The notes below the pieces were generated by a model. The model searched no databases. It had not been told where the DNA came from and saw only the letters and a list, made by a program, of their open reading frames with translations. A stretch of DNA of 16,659 nucleotides from Bacteroidota bacterium (GTDB lineage Bacteria; Bacteroidota; Bacteroidia; Chitinophagales; Chitinophagaceae), in the NCBI GenBank assembly GCA_023411775.1, contig JAEYOL010000296.1, forward strand, positions 1-16,659. Reading direction: 5' to 3'. Below, in pieces: positions 9,032 through 15,043 of the stretch (position 1 is the stretch's first letter; every line of letters starts with the position of its first letter). Made by a program: the position numbers and the translations under genes.

Positions 9032-10714
9032 ATGAAACAAACTAAAATATTATTTATTTCTTGTCTCGCCGCTTTGGTTATGGCTGCGCCTGGCTGCAAG
9101 AAATACCTGGATGTAAACCAAGATTTAAACAGGCCTACCAGCGTGCCACTATCGACGCTGCTGACAAGTGGCGAACAACGGATAGGTAGCGTATTCGCCC
9201 TGGGTACAACACTCGGTAACGGACTTGGCGTGTATACACACCAGTTAATGCAATACGGTGGTTTTAACCGTTATGGTATTACTGCTTCCGGTATGGATGG
9301 TTCATGGAACACCCTGTTCAACATTCTTGCAAACCTCGATGTACTGATCGAACAGGCTACCGAAGGCGAACGCTTTATGTACGCCGGTGTGGGTAAAGTA
9401 CTGAAAGCATATACGGCAAGTATGATGGTGGATATCTGGGGTGATATTCCTTATTCCGAATTCAACAAGTTTAAAGACGGTATCAGGCAGCCTGTATTTG
9501 ATGATGACGCTACAATTTATCCTCAACTACTCGCTCTGCTGGATGAAGGTATTGCCGATATTCAAAATCCCGCACCCCAGGTTAAACCCGGTGCAGATGA
9601 TCTCATTTATAAAGGCAATGCCACCAACTGGGTTAAAGCAGCAAATACCATTAAATTGAAGCTCCTCACCCAGATCAGAAAAGTGCAAAATGTTTCTGCT
9701 GAAGTAACAGCGTTACTGGCAAACCCGGCTTCCCTGATCAACTCCCAGGCAGAAAGCTTTATGCTTCCTTTTGGTCCTTTTACCAGTACGGATGACAGGC
9801 ACCCTGGTTATGGCGACTACTCTGCTGCTCAGCGTGGTGGACAGATCCCCAGCCACTGGATGTATGAGATCATGAAAGGATATAATCCTGATATCTATGA
9901 GGGAATTACTGACCCAAGAATTCCTTACTATTTCTACAACCAGAAATCAGCATCTGCCAACCCTGAAAACTGTACCGATTATCGTGATGGTGGATTTATC
10001 ACCCTCATGTTCGGTTCAAACGGTATCTGTGTAGGTGGTTCTAACAGTAATACTTACACGCTGTTGGGTATCTATCCGATCGGTGGCCGTTATGATGAAG
10101 GCGCTGGTGCATTGATCGCTGCTTCAGGTGGTACACTTAATGCAGGTAACGCCGGAACAGGCGCTGCTCCGCACAGAATGTTGACTTATGCTGACCGTTT
10201 ATTCCTGGAAGCTGAACTGATCAATGTAGGTCTGGCTCCTGGCGATGAAAGGACTGTTTTCAGCAATGCTTTAAACGCTGCTTTTGCCCAGGTTGACCAT
10301 GTAATTACAAACTTTGTAAAACCTTCGCAGGCAGTTCCAGCTATCGCAGGACTGGCAACTACTACATCTTACAAGGAGGACGTGCTTGATGAGTTTGATG
10401 CAGCTTCCGCAACCGGAAAACTGGAGCATATCATGACCCAGAAATGGTTGTCTCGTTTTGGAAACTCTGTTGATAACTATACTGACATTCGCAGAACCGG
10501 ATTCCCCAAATTGTTCAGACCCGCTCCGGAAGGTACAGTTACCAGTGTTACTGTACCTGGTGCTTCCAATGGAACTGGTGCAGGTGTAGTACCTGTATCT
10601 AATGGTACGGCATTCCCACTTTCTTTACCATGGTCACAGGATGAGCTGAACAAGAACGGCAATGCGCCTTCTCAGAAAGTATTGAATGAGTATAAAGTAT
10701 TCTGGATCCCTTAA
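9032..10714 (+). CDS. SusD/RagB-family substrate-binding outer-membrane lipoprotein (second pair)
   Basis: This 560-residue protein has a lipoprotein signal peptide with Cys22 (AAPGC) as the lipidated residue, followed by KKYLDVNQDLNRPT, the typical start of mature SusD proteins. Family-like stretches are LFNILANLDVLIEQA, KAYTASMMVDIWGDIPYSEF and NATNWVKAANTIKLKLLTQIRKV. It would form the surface lid of SusC2. It is 81 residues longer than SusD1, partly through Gly/Ser/Asn-rich stretches in the second half (GICVGGSNSNTYT and the ASGGTLNAGNAGTGAAP region) that look like surface loops. It lies 30 bases after susC2 and 44 bases before the next lipoprotein gene, so one operon of three genes is likely. 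Confidence 0.95.
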   Translation: MKQTKILFISCLAALVMAAPGCKKYLDVNQDLNRPTSVPLSTLLTSGEQRIGSVFALGTTLGNGLGVYTHQLMQYGGFNRYGITASGMDGSWNTLFNILANLDVLIEQATEGERFMYAGVGKVLKAYTASMMVDIWGDIPYSEFNKFKDGIRQPVFDDDATIYPQLLALLDEGIADIQNPAPQVKPGADDLIYKGNATNWVKAANTIKLKLLTQIRKVQNVSAEVTALLANPASLINSQAESFMLPFGPFTSTDDRHPGYGDYSAAQRGGQIPSHWMYEIMKGYNPDIYEGITDPRIPYYFYNQKSASANPENCTDYRDGGFITLMFGSNGICVGGSNSNTYTLLGIYPIGGRYDEGAGALIAASGGTLNAGNAGTGAAPHRMLTYADRLFLEAELINVGLAPGDERTVFSNALNAAFAQVDHVITNFVKPSQAVPAIAGLATTTSYKEDVLDEFDAASATGKLEHIMTQKWLSRFGNSVDNYTDIRRTGFPKLFRPAPEGTVTSVTVPGASNGTGAGVVPVSNGTAFPLSLPWSQDELNKNGNAPSQKVLNEYKVFWIP

Positions 10715-10758
10715 GTCACAGATATTCCTGAACTAAAAAATTTTAAATAATTTATTAT

Positions 10759-11679
10759 ATGAAAAGACATAGTTTAAAAAGCATCTTTTTTCCTGTTGCA
10801 CTGGTAGCAATGCTGGTAATTACAGGTTGTACAAAAGATGATGGTCCTATCAGAAAAGAATACCTGGACCTGATCGAGTCAGTTCCGGTTATTGCGACTG
10901 CCATCGACAATACCGGTAGCCCGGCGATTGACGTACTGAATCCCGCCAGCTTCCAGGGTAAGTTTACTGTTTCTGAGTTTTTTGATGGCCCCGGTTCTGA
11001 ATCGCCTGAGAAGGTAGATGTGGTTGTGAGAAAGAATGGTGGCACTGGTACAGATGTAAAAGTATTTCAAGCAGGCGTAACGACTTTGCCTGCCTCTTAT
11101 TCTGTTACCACTGCTCAACTGGAGGCACTGTTTGGTGCACCTGTTGTAGTGGGTGATTCGTATGATTTTTCTGTCGACATCTATACTAAAAGCGGTTCTA
11201 AGTTTGAAGCGTTTCCCGCTGGTGGTGTAGCTACCAGCTCTGGTCCTACAGGTGTTCCAGGTTACTCTTATATGGTTCGTTTCGGCGCTATTTGCGCATA
11301 TGATCCTGATATATATGAGGGCGACTTCGAAGTAGTACAGGATGCATGGGCTGACTGGTCTCCTGGTGACATTGTAACGCTGACAAGGGTGAGCGACAAT
11401 AAGTTTTCATTTATTGATCCCTGGGCTACAGCTCCAAGAAACCCCATCGTTGTAACTGTTAATACAGGTAACAACCAGGCTTCTATTCCCAAAACCAGCG
11501 CAGGCGCGGCATGGGGATGGGCAGTAGGTACTTACACTGGTGCTTTTGTACAAACAGGTGGTGCAGCTACTTCAAGCTTTGTTTCTCCCTGTGCTCAAAC
11601 AGTTACCCTCAACCTGGTCTATATGGTTGACCAGGGTACTTTTGGTGGTACTTATCCATTGGTGTTGAAGAAGCTCTAA
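10759..11679 (+). CDS. Outer-membrane lipoprotein of unknown fold, third gene of the second SusCD operon
   Basis: This 306-residue protein has a lipoprotein signal peptide (lipobox ITG-C, Cys24) followed by TKDDGP. I do not recognise a named family. By position it matches the SusE/SusF-like or surface-glycan-binding lipoproteins that often follow susD, which bind ligand at the surface without enzymatic activity; this role is inferred from context. The mature part seems to have two beta-rich sections. Residues about 45-160 are sandwich-like (FQGKFTVSEFFDG, KVDVVVRKNGG). Residues about 178-306 open with CAYDPDIYEGDFEVV, are rich in Trp and aromatics (DAWADWSPGD, SFIDPW, AAWGW), and end in the strand YPLVLKKL. 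Cys179 and Cys278 frame the second section and could form a disulfide. There are no catalytic motifs. A hairpin terminator follows its stop. Confidence 0.85.
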   Translation: MKRHSLKSIFFPVALVAMLVITGCTKDDGPIRKEYLDLIESVPVIATAIDNTGSPAIDVLNPASFQGKFTVSEFFDGPGSESPEKVDVVVRKNGGTGTDVKVFQAGVTTLPASYSVTTAQLEALFGAPVVVGDSYDFSVDIYTKSGSKFEAFPAGGVATSSGPTGVPGYSYMVRFGAICAYDPDIYEGDFEVVQDAWADWSPGDIVTLTRVSDNKFSFIDPWATAPRNPIVVTVNTGNNQASIPKTSAGAAWGWAVGTYTGAFVQTGGAATSSFVSPCAQTVTLNLVYMVDQGTFGGTYPLVLKKL

Positions 11680-11736
11680 GCCGGGTACTGCTAGATAACA
11701 TTTCGTAACGGAATTCAACCTGCGACGAAAACAAAA

Positions 11737-11772
11737 TGCCCCACGATGTTGCAATCTGCGCATCGTGGGGCA
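11737..11772 (+). terminator. Hairpin terminator after the lipoprotein gene
   Basis: A perfect 12-bp stem, TGCCCCACGATG (11737-11748) with CATCGTGGGGCA (11761-11772), encloses a 12-base loop. The stem is GC-rich at its base and preceded by an A-rich stretch. The T-run after it is weak (ACTTGTTT). It lies 57 bases past the lipoprotein stop codon and is the natural end of the second SusCD operon. Confidence 0.65.
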
Positions 11773-11880
11773 ACTTGTTTGGGTGCAGTTCAAATTTTCG
11801 GTTATATCAATTTATCCTATTAATAACTGGAACCTCAGATCAACCTTATTACCATAGTAAAGAGTCATTTTCAATAACAC

Positions 11881-11929
11881 CAACCTTAATCCCTTATCCA
11901 CTGAAAAATAAGGGAATAAGGTTGTTTTT
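11881..11929 (+). terminator. Strong intrinsic terminator with T-run
   Basis: The stem pairs 11881-11888 with 11917-11924 (CAACCTTA/TAAGGTTG). After one A-A mismatch it continues with 11890-11897 and 11908-11915 (TCCCTTAT/ATAAGGGA). The 10-base loop is 11898-11907, and five T residues follow at 11925-11929. It is the second hairpin behind the lipoprotein gene, so it acts either as a backup or as the end of a separate short transcript. Confidence 0.8.
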
Positions 11930-12063
11930 CTGTATAGGTTTTTTATGTTACTAAAGTGATAAGGTTTTCACACTCCTGCTATGATAATGCTTACAACAGT
12001 TAAAGCGGAAATTTGAAATACACCCACATGTTTTGAGTCATGTCAGGAGCAAAATAAATTGAC

Positions 12064-12071
12064 TACTTTTG
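12064..12071 (+). promoter_or_regulatory. -7 box candidate for the DUF3467 gene
   Basis: TACTTTTG at 12064-12071 matches TAnnTTTG at all six fixed positions. It lies 16 bases before the ATG at 12088, so the leader would be only about 10 bases. There is no TTG at 17-23 bases upstream; the nearest TTTG (12032-12035) is 28 bases away. The -33 element is therefore missing or degenerate. Confidence 0.4.
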
Positions 12072-12087
12072 AGATTGAATTCATTTT

Positions 12088-12399
12088 ATGCCTGAACAAC
12101 CCCAACCCAATCAGCTCAACATAGAGATCTCTGAAGAAGTAGCCGAAGGTTCTTATGCCAACCTCGCCATCATCACTCACTCTCATGCTGAGTTTGTCAT
12201 AGATTTTGTCAACGTGATGCCCGGCACTCCCAAGAGCAAAGTAAAATCGCGCATTATCTTAACTCCCCAGCATGCCAAACGCCTGATGAAGGCGCTTACT
12301 GAAAATATCTCCAAGTTCGAAGCCACTAATGGTACCATCAAGGATATCGAAGAGATACAGCTGCCTTTGAATTTTGGTGGACCGACGGCGCAGGCGTGA
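12088..12399 (+). CDS. DUF3467 family protein
   Basis: This 103-residue soluble protein has no signal peptide. Features typical of DUF3467 are an acidic start (NIEISEEVAEGSYANLAIITHS), then a strand-turn-strand centre (AEFVIDFVNVMPGTPKSKVKSRIILTP) and a helix with QHAKRLMKALTENISKFE. The C-terminal tail has IQLPLNFGG. The molecular function of the family is unknown to me. The length is usual for the family. The gene is monocistronic here: terminators lie upstream, and a 7-bp repeat array begins two bases after its stop codon, with radC converging from the other side. Confidence 0.9.
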   Translation: MPEQPQPNQLNIEISEEVAEGSYANLAIITHSHAEFVIDFVNVMPGTPKSKVKSRIILTPQHAKRLMKALTENISKFEATNGTIKDIEEIQLPLNFGGPTAQA

Positions 12400-12400
12400 G

Positions 12401-12470
12401 CTGGGTGCTAGATACTGGATGCTGGATGGTGGATACTGGATACTGGATGGTGGATGCTGGATGCTTGATG
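12401..12470 (+). repeat. Left array of ten degenerate 7-bp repeats, consensus CTGGATG
   Basis: Ten consecutive heptads fill 12401-12470 without a gap: CTGGGTG, CTAGATA, CTGGATG, CTGGATG, GTGGATA, CTGGATA, CTGGATG, GTGGATG, CTGGATG, CTTGATG. Variation is concentrated at position 1 (C/G) and position 7 (G/A), and the end units are the most degenerate. The array starts two bases after the DUF3467 stop and ends one base before the stop codon of the four-helix gene on the minus strand. The right array (12868-12909) has the opposite orientation. Confidence 0.9.
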
Positions 12471-12471
12471 T

Positions 12472-12819
12472 TTATTTTGGTGATTGGTGTTGTTGAATAA
12501 CAGTTTGAAGGAATTTGTTCAACATTTTGCCAAGTATTTCAATTTTGTTTTTTAGCTTTTTATCGACTGCTTCATCAACCAAAGATTTTGTTTCAAAAAG
12601 GTTTTCGAGGTGATCAATCGTTTCGTCGTTTGAGGCCAGGGCATACACGAGGTATTTAACCCATTCCTGTTTATATCGCCGTCTTCCGAATCCCTCCACA
12701 ATAGCCGATTTTGTAGTTTTAGTTGATCTCCTGATCTGTGAACCTTCTTCGTATAGTTCGAATTTTGGTAGTGTCAAGGACATTTGGTGAACTTCTATTA
12801 CAATCTCCTTTGCCAACAT
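12472..12819 (-). CDS. Four-helix-bundle protein (S23 / 23S rRNA intervening-sequence family), N-terminus probably disrupted
   Basis: This 115-residue protein carries the family signature: SQIRRSTKTTKS (27-38), VEGFGRRRYKQEW (41-53) and ASNDETIDHLENL (62-74) on predicted helices. It belongs to the family of small basic four-helix bundles encoded in some 23S rRNA intervening sequences, which is related in fold to the Avd protein of diversity-generating retroelements. The biochemical role of free-standing members is unknown. The conserved Trp that normally precedes this first helix is encoded just upstream of the ATG (12820-12822), and an ATG at 12845 opens MSYKKYKF in a different frame. The annotated start may therefore be only the first usable Met after a frameshift. 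The stop codon is one base from the left repeat array. Confidence 0.8.
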   Translation of the reverse strand: MLAKEIVIEVHQMSLTLPKFELYEEGSQIRRSTKTTKSAIVEGFGRRRYKQEWVKYLVYALASNDETIDHLENLFETKSLVDEAVDKKLKNKIEILGKMLNKFLQTVIQQHQSPK

Positions 12820-12867
12820 CCAAATTTGTATTTCTTATAACTCATTTTTTCCATTTGATTGCTATAG

Positions 12868-12909
12868 TATCCAGTACCCAGTATCTAGTATCCAGTATCC
12901 AGTAACCAT
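12868..12909 (+). repeat. Right array of 7-bp repeats, consensus TATCCAG (inverse of the left array)
   Basis: Six heptads run from 12868 to 12909: TATCCAG, TACCCAG, TATCTAG, TATCCAG, TATCCAG and a degenerate TAACCAT. The reverse complement of TATCCAG is CTGGATA, a unit also found in the left array. The array begins 48 bases upstream of the four-helix ATG (minus strand) and ends 12 bases before the radC stop codon. The preceding GCTATAG (12861-12867) may be a decayed seventh unit. Confidence 0.88.
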
Positions 12910-12921
12910 CAGAGCCCCTCT

Positions 12922-13614
12922 TCATAGCAAACCCTCATCCGCAAAACTATAATACCCCTCCTCACTCACGATAATATGATCCACCACCCTGATATCGAAA
13001 TAGCCGGCGGCTTCTTTGATTTTAGCAGTGAGGGCTTCATCGGCGCGGCTGGGTCGCAGACTGCCGCTGGGGTGGTTATGGCAGAGTATGAGGTTGACGG
13101 CGTCGGATTCGAGGGCTTTTTTTAAGATGACACGCGGATCGGCAATGGTGGCGGTGATCCCTCCTATACTTACGATTTCGAAATGATTCACCTTGTTGGC
13201 GCGGTTCAGGAACAACACCCCAAAGACCTCGTGCCTGTAGTCCATGAGCCGGCTTTGGAGGTAGTCGGCAACATCCTTACTGGTAGTCACGATCGAACGC
13301 TCCAGGGAAGACCCTCCCTGGCGACGGCGCCCCAGTTCAAGGGCTGCGGCTATGGTAATGGCTTTGGCCTCGCCGATGCCCCTTACAGACTGCAGTTGTA
13401 TGACGGTCAGTTTTCCGAGCTCGTTAAGGTTGTTCTTGCCCAGGTTTAGAACCTCCCGGCCGAGGTCCACAGCGGTTTTCTGGCGGGTGCCATGGTTGAT
13501 CAGGATGGCCAGTAATTCGGAATCGGTGAGGTTTTCTGCACCTTTGGCGAGTAGTTTTTCCCTGGGTCTATCGTCTTTTGACCATAGATTAATAGGGTAA
13601 TTATTCTCTTGCAT
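12922..13614 (-). CDS. radC: RadC family JAB/MPN-domain protein
   Basis: This 230-residue protein has the chromosomal RadC layout. The N-terminal part is helical (RPREKLLAKGAENLTDSELL, about 16-35), followed by a helix-hairpin-helix-like stretch (69-98; SVRGIGEAKAITIAAALELGRR). The JAB metallo-domain (about 108-230) carries HNHPSG at 179-184 and the matching Asp192 in SRAD, so the zinc ligands His179, His181 and Asp192 are present. RadC was once linked to DNA repair, but its true substrate is unsettled. The length is normal and the start Met gives the usual N-terminus. It is divergent from the small membrane-protein gene at 13709 and convergent with DUF3467. No terminator separates it from the four-helix gene downstream, so read-through into the cassette is possible. 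Confidence 0.95.
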   Translation of the reverse strand: MQENNYPINLWSKDDRPREKLLAKGAENLTDSELLAILINHGTRQKTAVDLGREVLNLGKNNLNELGKLTVIQLQSVRGIGEAKAITIAAALELGRRRQGGSSLERSIVTTSKDVADYLQSRLMDYRHEVFGVLFLNRANKVNHFEIVSIGGITATIADPRVILKKALESDAVNLILCHNHPSGSLRPSRADEALTAKIKEAAGYFDIRVVDHIIVSEEGYYSFADEGLL

Positions 13615-13650
13615 AAAAAAAAATTAACCAATATTTTTATTCCTGCATTA

Positions 13651-13670
13651 CAACATGAGTTGTTGCAACA
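13651..13670. promoter_or_regulatory. Possible operator: three CAACA/TGTTG half-sites between divergent genes
   Basis: CAACA (13651-13655), TGTTG (13661-13665) and CAACA (13666-13670) form a perfect 10-bp palindrome TGTTGCAACA (13661-13670) plus an outlying inverted half-site. It sits 47-56 bases from the radC start and 39-48 bases from the start of the small membrane-protein gene. No clear promoter boxes were found on either strand, so a regulatory role is a guess. Confidence 0.22.
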
Positions 13671-13708
13671 CCCAATTCCAATTTTTCTGAAAACCAAAAT
13701 CCGGTATT

Positions 13709-13924
13709 ATGAGAACTAAAAGATCAGCAACAGTAGGGGCACTGCATCCAATCCTGTTCTTTGCAGTTATGTATGTAGTGGTGCTGTTTTTCTCCATTTT
13801 TATCTGCTCATCTATCTTTTACAGCTTCAATGATGATCCCATCGAAGATATTGCAGTAAAAGAGCAGCCAGCCGGTCAAAAAAGCTTTCCTGTTCAGGTT
13901 TCTACCGCCGCGGTGGTGAGGTAA
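13709..13924 (+). CDS. Small single-span membrane protein, unknown function
   Basis: This 71-residue protein has a short basic N-terminus (MRTKRS), one long hydrophobic segment at about 14-38 (PILFFAVMYVVVLFFSIFICSSIFY) and a hydrophilic, partly acidic tail (NDDPIEDIAVKEQPAGQ). The charge pattern suggests the N-terminus inside and the tail in the periplasm. I do not recognise the family. It is divergent from radC and ends about 105 bases before the prs start, with which it could share a transcript. A long clean transmembrane helix in a 71-codon frame, with no competing gene on the other strand, makes a real gene likely but not certain. Confidence 0.55.
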   Translation: MRTKRSATVGALHPILFFAVMYVVVLFFSIFICSSIFYSFNDDPIEDIAVKEQPAGQKSFPVQVSTAAVVR

Positions 13925-13957
13925 TCACGGCGATTGCATGATTTTTTTCTGCCCGGA

Positions 13958-13990
13958 GGCGAAGGTTGCTGCGATAGTAATATCTTCGCC
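13958..13990 (+). promoter_or_regulatory. Inverted repeat in the prs upstream region
   Basis: GGCGAAG (13958-13964) and CTTCGCC (13984-13990) are a perfect 7-bp inverted repeat 19 bases apart. A second, CCAAAG (13994-13999) with CTTTGG (14006-14011), follows directly. TATCTTCG (13981-13988) inside the right arm resembles the TAnnTTTG -7 box with one mismatch. The region may hold the prs promoter, a structured leader, or both; I cannot separate these. Confidence 0.3.
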
Positions 13991-14029
13991 GCACCAAAGG
14001 GAGTACTTTGGGCTTCATTATTTCAAGTC

Positions 14030-14974
14030 ATGCAATCAGCCAAGATTTTTTCCGGCAACAGCTCCGGTTCGTTGACCAACGAGATTTGCAAAAGGTACGG
14101 AACAAAACAGGGAAAGATTAATATTCAACGCTTTAGCGATGGAGAAATGTGCCCCACTTTCATGGAAAGTATCAGGGGCGATTTTGTTTTCCTGGTGCAG
14201 AGCACCAATGCTCCCTCCGACAATATTTTAGAACTCCTTTTAATGATCGATGCCGCCCGCCGGGCATCCGCCTACAAGGTCATTGCCGTAATACCTTATT
14301 ATGGCTATGCCCGCCAGGACCGTAAGGACAAACCCCGGGTTGCAATTGGTAGCAAGTTGATAGCCAATATGTTAGTGGCATCTGGTGCCGACAGGATCAT
14401 CACCATGGACCTCCACGCACCCCAAATCCAGGGTTATTTTGATATCCCGGTCGATCACCTCGATAGTCACGCTGTTTTTATTCCTTATATAGAGAATCTG
14501 AAACTGGAAAACCTTACCTTTGCCGCCCCCGACGTGGGATCAACCAACCGTGTAAGGGAAATCGCCAACTATTTCAATGCTGAAATGGTGATTTGCGATA
14601 AGCATCGCAAGCGGGCCAATGAGATAGCAAGCATGGTGGTGATCGGTGATGTGACGAATAGGGATATCGTGATCATTGATGATATCTGTGATACAGGTGG
14701 TACGCTTGCAAAAAGCGCAGCTCTTTTAAAAGAAAAAGGTGCAAGGAGTGTGAGAGCATTGATCACACACCCGGTATTGAGCGGTAAAGCTTACGAGAAC
14801 ATTGAGAATAGTGTGTTGGAAGAGCTTATCGTATGCGATACAATACCGTTGAAAAAGGAGATATCAAAGATTAAAGTGATTTCCGTCGCGGAGCTATTTG
14901 CTGTAGCTATCCGTAATGCGTTTGAGAATAAAAGTATCACGAGCCTGTTTATCCATTCGCAACGGAAAGTATAA
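14030..14974 (+). CDS. prs: Ribose-phosphate pyrophosphokinase (PRPP synthase)
   Basis: The enzyme makes PRPP from ribose 5-phosphate and ATP in the cytoplasm, feeding purine, pyrimidine, histidine, tryptophan and NAD synthesis. From ATG 14030 it has 314 residues, the usual class I length. Motifs are FSGNSSG at the N-terminus, RFSDGE (34-39), IPYYGYARQDRKDK (88-101, the ATP loop), MDLHAPQIQGYFDIPVDHL (126-144, with catalytic-region His129) and the PRPP loop IIDDICDTGGT (215-225). The frame is open back to 13934, but the extra residues (FFLPGGEGCCDSN) do not look like Prs, so the internal ATG is preferred. One oddity is the ribose-phosphate segment APDVGSTNRVR (166-176), where most bacterial enzymes have PD-GG--RAR. 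It is followed by rplY and pth, a common bacterial order. Confidence 0.96.
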   Translation: MQSAKIFSGNSSGSLTNEICKRYGTKQGKINIQRFSDGEMCPTFMESIRGDFVFLVQSTNAPSDNILELLLMIDAARRASAYKVIAVIPYYGYARQDRKDKPRVAIGSKLIANMLVASGADRIITMDLHAPQIQGYFDIPVDHLDSHAVFIPYIENLKLENLTFAAPDVGSTNRVREIANYFNAEMVICDKHRKRANEIASMVVIGDVTNRDIVIIDDICDTGGTLAKSAALLKEKGARSVRALITHPVLSGKAYENIENSVLEELIVCDTIPLKKEISKIKVISVAELFAVAIRNAFENKSITSLFIHSQRKV

Positions 14975-15043
14975 AAAGGGTTCAGGTTTATAATCACATA
15001 GCCTCAGGACCGAAAGAAAGGAAACAACAAACAATTATAAAAA

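Larger units (their letters stand above)
11680..12087 (+). other. Intergenic region with two hairpin terminators, no gene seen
   Basis: These 408 bases separate the second SusCD operon from the DUF3467 gene. They contain a GC-rich hairpin (11737-11772), a long hairpin with a T-run (11881-11929), an extra copy of the second hairpin's left arm (11841-11850) and the -7-like box of the DUF3467 gene (12064-12071). A 72-codon open frame at 11736-11954 crosses both hairpins and looks like chance. A small RNA ending at the second hairpin is possible. Confidence 0.6.
12401..12909 (-). mobile_element. Putative cassette: four-helix-bundle gene between inverted heptad arrays
   Basis: The unit has the order left CTGGATG array, four-helix-bundle gene on the minus strand, and right TATCCAG array. 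The arrays are inverted relative to each other, so they form terminal inverted repeats of about 42 bp made of heptads. The unit fits between two convergent genes with two bases to spare on one side and 12 on the other. The relatives of this protein encoded in 23S rRNA intervening sequences are also bracketed by complementary ends. Mobility is inferred: I see no transposase and no convincing target-site duplication. Confidence 0.45.

Noticed and set aside
11736..11954. A 72-codon open frame in the intergenic region
   Set aside because: It runs through both hairpin terminators and has no recognisable motif or upstream signal.
12401..12909. CRISPR array
   Set aside because: Units are 7 bases with no spacers, and the two arrays are in opposite orientation.
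12398..12914. Target-site duplication GAG on both sides of the cassette (12398-12400 contains GAG across TGAG; 12912-12914 GAG)
   Set aside because: Three bases matching by chance is too likely, and the exact element boundary is not known.
13183..13600. Plus-strand open frames inside radC
   Set aside because: They are antisense shadows; the minus-strand frame has the complete RadC motif set.
13934..14029. N-terminal extension of prs from the TTG at 13934
   Set aside because: The added 32 residues do not resemble Prs and cross the inverted repeats and -7-like box. ATG 14030 gives the standard length and N-terminus.
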